From contig DASUXA010000107.1 in assembly GCA_036378155.1 (NCBI GenBank), positions 1 through 37,246 on the forward strand: a stretch of DNA of 37,246 nt, read 5' to 3'. Every line of letters starts with the position of its first letter. The stretch's first letter is position 1. The notes under the pieces are model-generated. The model was not told the origin of the DNA and did no database searches. It worked only from the letters and a program-made list of their open reading frames with translations. The position numbers and the translations under genes were made by a program. This document shows, piece by piece, positions 15,587-24,339 of this stretch. The DNA is from DASUXA01 sp036378155. GTDB taxonomy: Bacteria; Actinomycetota; Actinomycetes; Mycobacteriales; Micromonosporaceae.

Positions 15587-17029
15587 TCAGGCACGCCGGA
15601 GCAGTCCGGTGATGCCGGCTGCCGCCAAGGTAGCGGTCAGCCAGCCGAACAGTTTCGCGCCGATGAGGCCGGCTCGGACCGGGCGCGGGACGCCGACCTC
15701 GCTCGGTCGCCAGTACTCCTCCTGCCCGAGAGACGCGAAGGGCACCACGTAGTCCAGCGAGTACCGCAGCGGGCTGAAACACGGATAGCTCGCGTCGCAC
15801 GTGTCGCTGTGGGCGCTGAGTGTCGTCGCCGGGTCGGCGCCGCGCACCGTGGTGGTGACGGCAGCCGGTACCGGGGTGCGGGTCGGCACGAACTGCGACC
15901 GGTAGCCGGATACCAGTACGGACACCAGCGCTATCGTCGCGGCGAGCCAGCCGATGCTCGCCAGGGCGTAGTAGCCGAAGCCGGTCAGCGCCCCGTACCA
16001 GAAGTTGGGTGTGAGCGGCTGGGCCGCGTTTCTCAGCCAGTACCGCACCCGGTCGCCGGGACTGGAACGCAGGGTCCGCCTCGGGAACACCCGACGGACC
16101 GCGGCGTAGAAGCGGACGAACGTCGCGCGGCTGTGCTCGCCGACGTCCTCGTAGTGGCTCGCCAGCATCCAGTAGGGCTGTCTGCTGAAGCTCGCGTCCG
16201 TCTGCCGGTTGAGCCACCGGAGTCCCTGGCGGACGCTTCGTCTCGGCCCGCCCATCAGTTCCTTGTACCGCAGGTCGGAGATCACCAGGTTGCGCGGCTC
16301 GTCGCGACCGACGGTCTCGTCGACGATCAGCGTTCCGACCCGGGTGCGGGGCAGCCGGATGTCGCCTTCGGCGGTGACCGAGACCAAGGTCAGGCGTTCG
16401 TTGACGGTCAAACCGTCGGCTCGCAGGCACGCGTCGTCGTCGGGGCGATCCGACAGCCGCGAGTCGTACTCTCCCTTCGTGCCCTCGACGCGACGCCCGC
16501 GATACCGGAACGTCGCGCCTTCGAGGCTCAACCAGCCGACTTCGGCTCCCATGAGCCGCACCAGACCGGTCGCTCGAAATCCCCGCTCCCCGCTCTTCGG
16601 GTCGTAGTCGAGCAGGGCGCCCCCGCCGACCTTCATGCGATCGCCGGTGAGCCGGTCGATGTGGCAGCCGCGAAGCATCAGCAGGGGCAGTTCGGTCTGG
16701 ATGAGGTTGATCTCGCCGTCGACGAGGCAGGACACCAGATGCAGACAGGCGTCCAGTTTCCGGTACGACAGATCGATGCCGCCGACGATCCGCGCGCCGC
16801 GCAGTCGGATCCCGCGTGGGCTGCGGGTCACCGACGGGTCGGTGAGCAGCCGGCAGAGGTCCTCGCCCGTGACTTCGCGGTCGACGCCCCAGGTCCGCAT
16901 GTCCTCGAACTCGATCGAGGCGCCCTGGGAAAGATCGAGTTCGCGACCCACCGCGAGGTGGGACTCGATCCTGCGCAGCAGGTCGGTCGCGGGCGTGCGC
17001 GGCGGAGGGACCTTACCGGACCGGGGCAT
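15587..17029 (-). CDS. Membrane-anchored protein with right-handed beta-helix-like repeats
   Basis: A 480-residue protein. Residues about 70-280 show a loose repeat of the form GIRLRGARIVGGIDLSY, LRADGLTVNERLTLVS and AEGDIRLPRTRVGTLIV, like the strands of a right-handed beta-helix; similar actinobacterial proteins have been labelled membrane-associated oxidoreductase, a name with little support. Residues about 365-400 (FWYGALTGFGYYALASIG onward) and 452-478 are membrane helices, with a loop between them holding two Cys (SDTCDASYPCF) that could form a disulphide outside the cell. No catalytic motif or cofactor site is visible. No clear ribosome site precedes ATG 17029. Function unknown. Confidence 0.75.
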   Translation of the reverse strand: MPRSGKVPPPRTPATDLLRRIESHLAVGRELDLSQGASIEFEDMRTWGVDREVTGEDLCRLLTDPSVTRSPRGIRLRGARIVGGIDLSYRKLDACLHLVSCLVDGEINLIQTELPLLMLRGCHIDRLTGDRMKVGGGALLDYDPKSGERGFRATGLVRLMGAEVGWLSLEGATFRYRGRRVEGTKGEYDSRLSDRPDDDACLRADGLTVNERLTLVSVTAEGDIRLPRTRVGTLIVDETVGRDEPRNLVISDLRYKELMGGPRRSVRQGLRWLNRQTDASFSRQPYWMLASHYEDVGEHSRATFVRFYAAVRRVFPRRTLRSSPGDRVRYWLRNAAQPLTPNFWYGALTGFGYYALASIGWLAATIALVSVLVSGYRSQFVPTRTPVPAAVTTTVRGADPATTLSAHSDTCDASYPCFSPLRYSLDYVVPFASLGQEEYWRPSEVGVPRPVRAGLIGAKLFGWLTATLAAAGITGLLRRA

Positions 17030-17108
17030 GCAGGCGAGTATGTCGCCACTACCGGCGACCCGGATAGCGCAGCCGGTGACGGGTATGCGACCGAGCGACC
17101 GTGCGGCG

Positions 17109-17984
17109 TCACTGCCCGAGGTTGCGGATCGGGCTCCTGATCGGATTCCCGGTCGCCAGGATCGCCTTGGTCAACGCGTCCACCGCCGCCGTCGCCGCTC
17201 GCGAGCTGGTCAGCAGGACCAGGTCGATGTCGCCGAGTTCGGGCAGCCCGGCGTCGACCGGCAGTTCGACCAGGTCCTCGGGGACGAGGCTGCGCGCGAA
17301 GATGGCGATACCGAGACCGGCGCGGGCGGCGGCGAGCACCCCGTTGACGCCCCGGACCGTACACGTGATCCGGTGGCTGAGCCCCGCCCGTTCCAACGCC
17401 TGCACGCCGAGCGAGCGGCTCAGGCTCGGCGCCTTGTACACGATCAGCGGGATGGGCCGATCCAGGTCGATCCTCGCGCCGTCCACGGCGGCCCACACCA
17501 GACGGTCGCGTCGGACGAGTCGCCCGCGACCGTCGCCCGGGCTCGCCTTGACGAATGCGACATCGAGGTGCCCGGACTCGACGCGCCGTTGCAGGGTCAG
17601 GCTCTGCGAGACGGTCAGTTCCAGATCGAGCCGCGGGTACAGGTGCCGGAAGTCGCGCAGGATGCGCGGCACCGACGTGAGCGCGAGGTCGTCGGTCACG
17701 CCGAACCGCAGCCGTCCGCTCAGCCCTGATCCGGTGAAGTAGCTGACGGCGGGCTCGTAGGCAGCGAGGATCGAGCGCGCGAACCCCGCCATCGCCTCGC
17801 CGTCCGCGGTCAACGTGACGCTTCGGGTGTCGCGAATGAACAGTTGCCGTCCGATCTGCTGTTCGAGCTTGCGTACATGCTGGCTCACCGTGGGTTGCCG
17901 GATGCCGAGCGATGCCGCAGCGCGCGTGAAGCTGAGCGACTGCGCGACCGCGAGGAAGCTGCGCAGCAGTTCAGGATCGTACAT
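17109..17984 (-). CDS. LysR-family transcriptional regulator
   Basis: A 291-residue LysR protein. The winged helix is at residues 1-60: LLRSFLAVAQSLSFTRAAAS then LGIRQPTVSQHVRKLEQQIG. The effector-binding domain begins near residue 85 (GRLRFGVTDDLA). ATG 17984 sits 7 bp after AAGGAG, a clear start. It is divergent from the MFS exporter gene across 94 bp holding an AT-rich inverted repeat, the normal layout for a LysR protein and its target. The effector is unknown. Confidence 0.92.
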   Translation of the reverse strand: MYDPELLRSFLAVAQSLSFTRAAASLGIRQPTVSQHVRKLEQQIGRQLFIRDTRSVTLTADGEAMAGFARSILAAYEPAVSYFTGSGLSGRLRFGVTDDLALTSVPRILRDFRHLYPRLDLELTVSQSLTLQRRVESGHLDVAFVKASPGDGRGRLVRRDRLVWAAVDGARIDLDRPIPLIVYKAPSLSRSLGVQALERAGLSHRITCTVRGVNGVLAAARAGLGIAIFARSLVPEDLVELPVDAGLPELGDIDLVLLTSSRAATAAVDALTKAILATGNPIRSPIRNLGQ

Positions 17985-18015
17985 TCGCCGCTCCTTATCG
18001 GGATTCGCTATCACA

Positions 18016-18032
18016 CTAATATGATCAATTAG
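18016..18032. promoter_or_regulatory. Candidate LysR operator in the LysR/MFS divergent promoter
   Basis: CTAAT and ATTAG form an inverted repeat around a 7-base centre (ATGATCA) in an AT-rich island unusual for this window. It lies 32 bp upstream of the LysR start and 47 bp before the MFS start. The spacing departs from the classic T-N11-A box. Confidence 0.45.
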
Positions 18033-18078
18033 CTTTCGGAATGATCCGTCCCATGGTCAGGATGTACCGCGGACATCC

Positions 18079-19497
18079 GTGACGAGGTTGGGAAGACTGT
18101 TGAGCCGCGCCCCCACGACCACCGAGAGCGCTCGTCCCCGCACTCCACCGCCGACGCGCCCCGTACGGTGCGCACACCCGACGACCAGCGTGGCGGCCAC
18201 GCCGCCGCCGGCGTCCGTCTCGTCGTCCCCGCCGCCGGTCCGCCGGCAGACCACCTTCGCCTCGCTGCGCATCCGCAACTACCGGATCTATGCGTTCGGA
18301 CAACTGGTGTCGAACACCGGGGCGTGGGTGCAGCGCATCGCCCAGGACTGGCTGGTGCTGAGCATCACCGGCAGCGCGACCGCGGTCGGTCTGACCACCG
18401 CCCTGCAGTTCCTGCCCACGCTGCTGTTCGGACTGTTCGGCGGGGTACTCGCCGACCGCTACCCGAAGCGGCGGCTCCTGCTGGCGACGCAGCTCGGCAT
18501 CGCGTCGACGGCATCGGTACTGGCCTGCCTCACCTTGACCGACCGGGTGCAGGCGTGGCACGTGTACGTGGTCGCGTTCGTGCTCGGCTGCGTCACCGCC
18601 GTGGACAACCCGACGCGTCAGTCATTCGTCAACGAAATGGTCGGACCCGAACAGCTGCGCAACGCGATCAGCATCAACTCGTCGGTGTTCCAGTCCGCTG
18701 CGCTGGTCGGTCCCGCCATCAGCGGGGCGCTCATCGAGGCGGTCGGCTCGGGGTACGCGTTCGCGATCAACGCCGTCTCGTACCTCGCACCCATCGTCGC
18801 GTTGATCATGATCCGCCCCGACCAACTGAACACGCTGCCGAAAGCGGCGACCACCGGGCGGCTCAGCGACGGTATCCGGTACGTCGTGCGCCGCCCGCAC
18901 ATGCTGTGGCCCACCGTCCTGGTCGGAGTGTTCGGCATGTTCACCACCAACCTGCCGGTGACCCTCGCCGCGTACGCCAAGACCGCGTTCCACGCCGGAG
19001 CCGGCGGGTACGGGCTGCTCAGCTCCACGGTCGCGGTCGGTTCGCTGATCGGTGCCCTGATCTCGGCGCGGCGACCCCGGACCAGGCTACGGGGGCTGGT
19101 CACGATCTGCTTCGCGCTCGCGGCGCTGGAGATCCTCGCCTCGCTCGCGCCGAACCAGTGGATCTTCCGGCTGTTCCTCAGCGCCGTCGGCGCGACCACA
19201 CTGCTGCTGCTGATCTCGGCGAACTCGATGGTCCAACTCGCCGCCCCGGACGGGATCCGGGGTCGGGTCATGGGGGTGTACCTGCTGGTCTTCATCGGCA
19301 GCGGCGCGCTCGGCGGACCGCTGGTCGGCGGTATCGACCAGCACCTCGGACCGCGCTTCGGGATGTTCCTCGCCGGCGCGGTACCCGCCCTGACCGCCGC
19401 CGTCGTCGCCGTCAAACTCGCCCGCGACCTGCGGCTGCGGGTCCGACTACGGCTACACGGACCGCTGCGCCGCCTGGTCGCGGTCGTCCCGGAGTGA
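18079..19497 (+). CDS. MFS transporter, EntS-like exporter
   Basis: A 472-residue membrane protein with about twelve helices. After a Pro/Ser/Thr-rich cytoplasmic lead of about 57 residues comes FASLRIRNYRIYAFGQLVSN, the family opening, then TGAWVQRIAQDWLVLSITGS and the loop GGVLADRYPKRRLLL (motif A). DNPTRQSFVNEMVGPEQL is typical of the EntS/TMEM group that exports siderophores or drugs. Start GTG 18079 gives the long lead; TTG 18100 after GGGAAG is an alternative. The exporter is divergent from the LysR gene and probably controlled by it. No biosynthetic cluster is adjacent, so detoxification is as likely as export of a product. Confidence 0.85.
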   Translation: MTRLGRLLSRAPTTTESARPRTPPPTRPVRCAHPTTSVAATPPPASVSSSPPPVRRQTTFASLRIRNYRIYAFGQLVSNTGAWVQRIAQDWLVLSITGSATAVGLTTALQFLPTLLFGLFGGVLADRYPKRRLLLATQLGIASTASVLACLTLTDRVQAWHVYVVAFVLGCVTAVDNPTRQSFVNEMVGPEQLRNAISINSSVFQSAALVGPAISGALIEAVGSGYAFAINAVSYLAPIVALIMIRPDQLNTLPKAATTGRLSDGIRYVVRRPHMLWPTVLVGVFGMFTTNLPVTLAAYAKTAFHAGAGGYGLLSSTVAVGSLIGALISARRPRTRLRGLVTICFALAALEILASLAPNQWIFRLFLSAVGATTLLLLISANSMVQLAAPDGIRGRVMGVYLLVFIGSGALGGPLVGGIDQHLGPRFGMFLAGAVPALTAAVVAVKLARDLRLRVRLRLHGPLRRLVAVVPE

Positions 19498-19531
19498 GGT
19501 CCACGTCGGGTCGCCGGCGGTACCGCGCCGG

Positions 19532-19828
19532 TCAGTGCGCGCTGTTGCCGGTGTGCGGTCGCTTGCCGAGTTGGCGCCAGTCCTTTTCGGCCACGTCGAC
19601 GCCGTAGTGCGCGGCAGCCGCCCGGATGTTCGCGAACGCCAGGTCACGGTCCCGGTCGCTGACCCCTTGCACCTGGTCGAAGCGGGCGAGCGCGGTGCGG
19701 ACGTGCGAGGCGTCGGTGAGCGGTTCCTTGCGCTGGTCCGGGAACGCGTACACGGTGTCCGGCAGGTGCTTGCGGTCCTTGCCCGACAGGTCGCCGTGCT
19801 CGTCGTGCGGCTTCCAGGTGGTCTTCAT
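19532..19828 (-). CDS. DUF6582-family small protein
   Basis: A 98-residue soluble protein. LSGKDRKHLPDTVYAFPDQR, then KEPLTDASHVRTALARFDQV and SDRDRDLAFANIRAAAAHYG form the pattern of DUF6582, a small helical family often found in actinobacteria and in phage-related settings. No function is established. ATG 19828 is the best start seen, though without a clear ribosome site. It lies 43 bp downstream of the GpsA-like gene on the same strand and may be cotranscribed. It is convergent with the MFS gene. Confidence 0.7.
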   Translation of the reverse strand: MKTTWKPHDEHGDLSGKDRKHLPDTVYAFPDQRKEPLTDASHVRTALARFDQVQGVSDRDRDLAFANIRAAAAHYGVDVAEKDWRQLGKRPHTGNSAH

Positions 19829-19871
19829 GGCGTCGGTGTACCCGTCGACGCGTGCCGCGAACCTCGCCCGG

Positions 19872-20912
19872 TCATCGAGGATGGTGGGCAGCCTGCCGCA
19901 GCGACGTGGTGAACAGTTGGCGGACCTGCTCCAGCGCGTGTTCGTCCGCCAACCCGCCGCCCAGCGCGAGGTCCACCGCGCGGGCGGTGGGCAGGTCGAT
20001 GGAGTACCGCTCGGCGAGTCCGAGCGCCGCGGTGGTGTTCGCGATCCCCTCGACCGTACTGCCGATCGACCGTAGTGCCTGCTCAGGGCGTGACCCAGAG
20101 CCGAGCAGCCGACCGAAGCGTCCGTTGCGCCCACCCACACAGGTGACGTACAGGTCGCCCGCTCCGGCGAGCCCGAGGACCGTGCTCGAATGCCCGCCCC
20201 TGGCTTCGACCAGGTGCACCATGTCCAGCATGCCCTGGGCGAACATGGCGCCGCGGGCGTTGGCGAACGCACGCACCACGGCGCTTTCGATGAACCGGTC
20301 GGACAGCCCCTCGGCGATGCCGACCGCGATGGCGACCACGTTCTTGTACGCCGACGCGGTCTCCGCACCGGTGACATCGCTGGTCGTGACGATCAGCATG
20401 GACGGCGAGGTGAGCATCTGGGCGACCTGGTGACGTGCCTGGCGGTCGTGCGAGGCGCACAGCAGCGCGGTCGGCGACCCGGACACGATCTCCGCCGCGA
20501 TCCCCGGTCCGGCCAGCGTCACCGTGGCGCGGTCCGGTCCCAGTACCGCCGCCGCCACCTCGGACGGAGCCAGCAGCGTCGCCGGTTGCCAGCCTTTGGT
20601 GACGAGTACCCAGATCGCGTCGGGCGCCGCGTGTTCGGCAGCCGCCGAGACGACCCCGTGGAGTCCGGGGCTCGACACCGCGACGAACACCGCCTCGGCT
20701 GCCGCGAGGCTCTCGTCCCAGTCGCCCCAGTCCCGTACCGCGACGTCCCTGGGCAGCATGATCCCGAGGGCGGGGTGCGGCAACCTGCCGCGCCAGGCTT
20801 TCACGACCGCGTCGTCGTACGCCGTGGCGAGCACCACCGTGCCTGCCCCGGACCTCGCCAGATGGGTCGCGAGGGCGGCGCCCATCGCGCCCGCCCCGAG
20901 TACCGCGATCAT
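19872..20912 (-). CDS. NAD(P)-dependent glycerol-3-phosphate dehydrogenase-like protein
   Basis: A 346-residue dehydrogenase of the GpsA fold. The Rossmann motif IAVLGAGAMGAALATHLAR is at the N-terminus. The substrate-binding part holds LAGPGIAAEI, the catalytic Lys in SAYKNVVAIAVGIAEGL, and GLAGAGDLYVTC with GGRNGRFGRLLG. GpsA makes sn-glycerol 3-phosphate for phospholipids, and the GAGDL...RN phrase matches. The region between is more diverged than in housekeeping GpsA, so this may be a paralogue with another 2-hydroxyacid or phosphate substrate. ATG 20912 follows GGGGTGG. Divergent from the alpha/beta hydrolase by 219 bp in which I see no further gene. Confidence 0.8.
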   Translation of the reverse strand: MIAVLGAGAMGAALATHLARSGAGTVVLATAYDDAVVKAWRGRLPHPALGIMLPRDVAVRDWGDWDESLAAAEAVFVAVSSPGLHGVVSAAAEHAAPDAIWVLVTKGWQPATLLAPSEVAAAVLGPDRATVTLAGPGIAAEIVSGSPTALLCASHDRQARHQVAQMLTSPSMLIVTTSDVTGAETASAYKNVVAIAVGIAEGLSDRFIESAVVRAFANARGAMFAQGMLDMVHLVEARGGHSSTVLGLAGAGDLYVTCVGGRNGRFGRLLGSGSRPEQALRSIGSTVEGIANTTAALGLAERYSIDLPTARAVDLALGGGLADEHALEQVRQLFTTSLRQAAHHPR

Positions 20913-21131
20913 GCGATGCCACCCCGTGCGGCGATCTTCCCTCGCCCGTCGTCTCCGCGTCGGTAACGTGCCGACACACCGACGCTAGAACGTCGGACCC
21001 GCCGATAGGGTCGGATGAGCGATGAGGCTTCCATCGACGCGGCAAACCGCCCGTCGTCACGAACCCGGTGAGTATCGCCGTCATCGCGGGTCTGACCAGG
21101 TGACAGTGGTGGGGAAAGCGGAAGGGATACC

Positions 21132-21989
21132 GTGATGTCCGACGCGGATCGCACGTCGTACCTGCTGGACGTACCCGGTGCGACGCTGTACTACGAGCGG
21201 CGAGGGTCCGGCCCGCTGCTGCTCATGATCGGTTCACCGATGGACAGCACCGGCTTCGCCCGGCTCGCCGACGCCGTGGCGGACACGTACACCGTCGTGA
21301 CGTACGACCCGCGCGGCATCGGCGGCAGCAGCCGGGAGGACACCGACGCCGACGTGACGCCGGAACAGCAGGCGGACGACGTACGCCGGCTGATATCCGC
21401 GCTCGGTGCGCAGCCGGTGCACCTGTTCGGCAGCAGCGGCGGGGCGACCGTCGGTCTCGCCCTGGTCACCACGCACCCCGAGCAGGTACGGACGCTCGTC
21501 GCCCACGAGCCTCCGGTCATCGATCTGCTGCCCGACCGGGAGCAGTTGCGCGCCCAGATCGAGCAGATCTACGACACGTACCGCTCGGACGGAGTCGAGG
21601 CCGCCATGCGGAAGTTCATGGCGCACACCGGCGTCGCCACCCGCGCCGCCCAGCCGCCGGACGCCCAGGCATCGAACGCCCAGGGGGCGCCCTGGCAGCC
21701 GTCCGGTGAGGAGATGGCGCGGGCGCGTGCCACCTCCGACCAGTTCCTCGCCCACCTGATCCGCCCGACGACCCGGTACCGACCCGACATCGAAGCGCTG
21801 CGCGCGGCGTCGACGCGGATCGTCGTCGCCGGGGGAGTGACGTCGAAGGGGCAACTCGCCAACCGATCCGCCGCGGCGCTCGCTGACCGGCTCGGTACCC
21901 CGATGGTCGAGTTCCCCGGCGGGCACGCCGGATTCATGGAGCATCCGGAGCAGTTCGGGCGGGTCCTGCGCGAGGTACTGGCCGGCTGA
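21132..21989 (+). CDS. Alpha/beta hydrolase
   Basis: A 285-residue soluble hydrolase. The oxyanion strand is LLLMIGSPMDSTGF, the nucleophile elbow is LFGSSGGATVGL (Ser near residue 99), and the catalytic His is in EFPGGHAGFMEHPEQF. TYDPRGIGGSSRED is the usual strand-4 phrase. The cap region holds a small local repeat, DAQASNAQG. GTG 21132 and ATG 21135 are adjacent, both served by GGAAGGG. Esterase, epoxide hydrolase-like or haloperoxidase-like activity cannot be separated from sequence. Monocistronic, convergent with the FtsX gene. Confidence 0.85.
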   Translation: MMSDADRTSYLLDVPGATLYYERRGSGPLLLMIGSPMDSTGFARLADAVADTYTVVTYDPRGIGGSSREDTDADVTPEQQADDVRRLISALGAQPVHLFGSSGGATVGLALVTTHPEQVRTLVAHEPPVIDLLPDREQLRAQIEQIYDTYRSDGVEAAMRKFMAHTGVATRAAQPPDAQASNAQGAPWQPSGEEMARARATSDQFLAHLIRPTTRYRPDIEALRAASTRIVVAGGVTSKGQLANRSAAALADRLGTPMVEFPGGHAGFMEHPEQFGRVLREVLAG

Positions 21990-22072
21990 CGCTTCCACGG
22001 CGGCGCTTGGGGAGGCGACACGTCGCTGGCGGCGCTTCGGTGGCGGTCGGCGACGGAGGCCGCGCCTGTCGG

Positions 22073-23626
22073 TCAGGCGCTCCTCAGTTCCTCGACGGCG
22101 GTGCTCGACCGGAGGACCAGCAGCCCCACCCCGGTGACGAGGACCACCGCCGCCAGGGCACCGACACCGAGCAGCGCGAGGTCGGTCACGGGTACCGGCA
22201 CCGCCCGGACGAACTCGGGCACGTGCAGGATCGTGACGACGTCGGCAGCGCGGCTCGGGTCGCCGCACGCCGCCCCGGCGGTACATATCCGCTCGTCGTA
22301 CCCGCCGGCCCGCGACTCGGTGACGATGCCCCGGACCAGGGCGACGCCGACGCCCAGCGCGACCAGCAGCGCGATCGCGGTCGGCGCGAGCGTCTGCCAG
22401 AGGATCGAGCGCGCCAGCACGCCGCGTGGTATCCCCGTGGCGACCAGCGCGGCGTACGCCCGACGTCGGGAAACGACGCCCTCGGCGATCGCGACGAGCA
22501 TGCCCGCCGCCGCGATTGCGATCGCTGCCGCGACCGCCGTGTCGACCAGGTCGAGACTGCGGAAGTAGAAGTCGTCGGAAGCCGCGCCGGCTCCGGCGAC
22601 GAACGGCTGCCCCGCCTGCGCCGCCCGCCACCGCGCCACGTCGTCGCGCACGGCGAATTCTGTGGCGAACCACGCCCGTACCGCCGCCGCCCCCGAACCG
22701 AAGATCACCGCGGTCAGCAGAGCCGCCAGGGTCCGGCTGTTCGACCATGGGTCGGCGACCAGTCGTCGCGCGGCGAGCAGGGCGGCGGGGCGCCGGGCAC
22801 CGCGGTGCAGCAGCCGCCCGGCGGCGTGGGACAGCCACCCGGTGCCGACCACGACGCCGAGCGAGGCGAGCAGCCCACCACCGAAGAGCATGGTCGGGAT
22901 CAGCTTCGTGCCGTCCAGATGGTGCCGGTTGGCGAACCTGAGCAGCGGGGTCAGCCCGGCGAACGCCGCCACGCCGAGCGCGATGAGCATTCCGGGCCAG
23001 GGTCGCGGTGGGCGTCGGCGTACCCGGCGGACCACCCCGAACGGCGTCCACGCGACCCGGCGCAGCAGGAGCGCCGCGGCGGCGGACGCGAGCAGCGGGA
23101 CGCCGAGACAGATCGCGACCAGCGCCCACGGCGCGGGGAGTACGTCGGTGGGCAGCGCCAGTTTGCCGTCCGCGCCTGGATGTCCGGCGAGCACCCGACC
23201 GACCAGGTACGCGGCGAGACCGAGAACGGCACCGAGCGCGCTCGCGCCACCGGTCTCGGCAGTCGCGACCGCGACCGCCTGACCAGGGGTCGCACCCGCC
23301 AGCCGGAGTGCCGCCAGCCGCCGGTCCCGCGCCGGGGCGCCCAGCCTGCCGCACTGCCCGGCCAGCGCGAGCACCGGTACGGTGAGCAGCACCAGCGCGA
23401 GCGCCACGCCGGGTCGCAGCCCCGGCTCGACCAGCAGCGGGTTGCGGTACTGAGGGGACCAGCCCTGACTGCCGTCACCGGGGGAGCCGCCCGGAATCGC
23501 CAGTACGGTGGCGGCGGCGAGCAGGGTCAGCGTGGCGAGCGTCGCGCTCACTGCGGTCATCGTCATCCGCAGGGTGTCGGTACGGGTGCCAGCCCGCGCC
23601 AGCCGGTACAGGGTGAGCGGGCTCAT
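22073..23626 (-). CDS. ABC transporter permease, FtsX/MacB-type
   Basis: A 517-residue membrane protein with about eight to ten helices in two FtsX-like halves. The segments RRLAALRLAGATPGQAVAVA and SRRRAYAALVATGIPRGVLA are the conserved RrxxAaLRaxGat motif of FtsX permeases, one per half. A long extracytoplasmic loop (roughly residues 405-465) holds Cys in ERICTAGAACGD, possibly a disulphide. ATG 23626 overlaps the ATPase stop in an ATGA. With the ATPase it would form an exporter or a lipoprotein/antimicrobial-resistance transporter; the cargo is unknown. Confidence 0.88.
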   Translation of the reverse strand: MSPLTLYRLARAGTRTDTLRMTMTAVSATLATLTLLAAATVLAIPGGSPGDGSQGWSPQYRNPLLVEPGLRPGVALALVLLTVPVLALAGQCGRLGAPARDRRLAALRLAGATPGQAVAVATAETGGASALGAVLGLAAYLVGRVLAGHPGADGKLALPTDVLPAPWALVAICLGVPLLASAAAALLLRRVAWTPFGVVRRVRRRPPRPWPGMLIALGVAAFAGLTPLLRFANRHHLDGTKLIPTMLFGGGLLASLGVVVGTGWLSHAAGRLLHRGARRPAALLAARRLVADPWSNSRTLAALLTAVIFGSGAAAVRAWFATEFAVRDDVARWRAAQAGQPFVAGAGAASDDFYFRSLDLVDTAVAAAIAIAAAGMLVAIAEGVVSRRRAYAALVATGIPRGVLARSILWQTLAPTAIALLVALGVGVALVRGIVTESRAGGYDERICTAGAACGDPSRAADVVTILHVPEFVRAVPVPVTDLALLGVGALAAVVLVTGVGLLVLRSSTAVEELRSA

Positions 23627-24339
23627 CGCTCACCCCGCCCGGCATCCGTCGCCGGTACCCGCGCCAGCCCGAGCCCGGATTCGTCGACCTCGCCGTCGCG
23701 CAGCACCACTTCACGGTCCGCGTACCCGGCGACGCGCGCGTCGTGGGTCACCAGGACGACGGTGGTGCGCTGGGTGCGGGCGAGTCGAGTCAGGTACCCG
23801 AGCACCTGTTCGCCGCTGAGCGTGTCCAGCGCGCCGGTCGGTTCGTCGGCGAACAGGACGCGCGGCTCCGTGACCAGCGCCCGCGCCAGCGCGCATCGCT
23901 GCTGTTGTCCGCCGGACATCTCGCCGGGTAACACGTCGGCGAGGTCCGCCACGCCGAGCCGGTCCAGCCAGGACAGCGCGGCGGTTCGCGCCTCCCGCCG
24001 CCCCGTGCCGGCGAGAAGCAGCGGAAGCGCCACGTTCTCGATTGCGGACAGTTCCGCGACCAGGTGTCCGAACTGGAACAGCACGCCGAACTCGGTGCGC
24101 CGCAGCCGCGATCGCCGGGTCTCCGACAGCGTGTCGACGCGTGTGCCGCGGTACACGACCTCGCCCGCGTCGGGGCGCAGGATGCCGGACGCGCAGTGCA
24201 GCAGGGTGGACTTGCCGCAGCCGCTCGGCCCGGTGACCGCCACGATCTCGCCTTCGGTGACGTCGAGCGTCACGCCCCGCAGGGCTGGGGTCGGGCCGTA
24301 CGACTTGACGACCCCGCGCACGGTGAGCACGGATGTCAT
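23623..24339 (-). CDS. ABC transporter ATP-binding protein, MacB/LolD-type
   Basis: A 238-residue ATPase. Walker A is GPSGCGKST, the Q-loop region is LFQFGHLVAELSAIENVALP, the signature is MSGGQQQRCALARAL, Walker B is VLFADEPTGALD and the switch His is in VLVTHDARVAGYAD. LSAIENVALPLLLAG is characteristic of LolD/MacB partners of FtsX permeases. ATG 24339 overlaps the PadR stop (ATGA) and its stop overlaps the permease start, so the three genes are coupled in one operon. Confidence 0.92.
   Translation of the reverse strand: MTSVLTVRGVVKSYGPTPALRGVTLDVTEGEIVAVTGPSGCGKSTLLHCASGILRPDAGEVVYRGTRVDTLSETRRSRLRRTEFGVLFQFGHLVAELSAIENVALPLLLAGTGRREARTAALSWLDRLGVADLADVLPGEMSGGQQQRCALARALVTEPRVLFADEPTGALDTLSGEQVLGYLTRLARTQRTTVVLVTHDARVAGYADREVVLRDGEVDESGLGLARVPATDAGRGER

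Noticed and set aside
13500..16430. Minus-strand open frame of 976 codons opposite the prolyl oligopeptidase
   Set aside because: It is Arg/Pro/Gly/His-rich without domains and runs antisense to a gene with an intact catalytic triad; an effect of GC-rich third positions.
19498..19531. Terminator between the MFS and DUF6582 genes
   Set aside because: Only a 10-bp palindrome (GCGGTACCGC) with no loop; it fits the general GTAC excess better.
20913..21131. Small gene in the 219-bp divergent gap
   Set aside because: No frame has a plausible start with ribosome site and protein-like composition, and no RNA structure was convincing.
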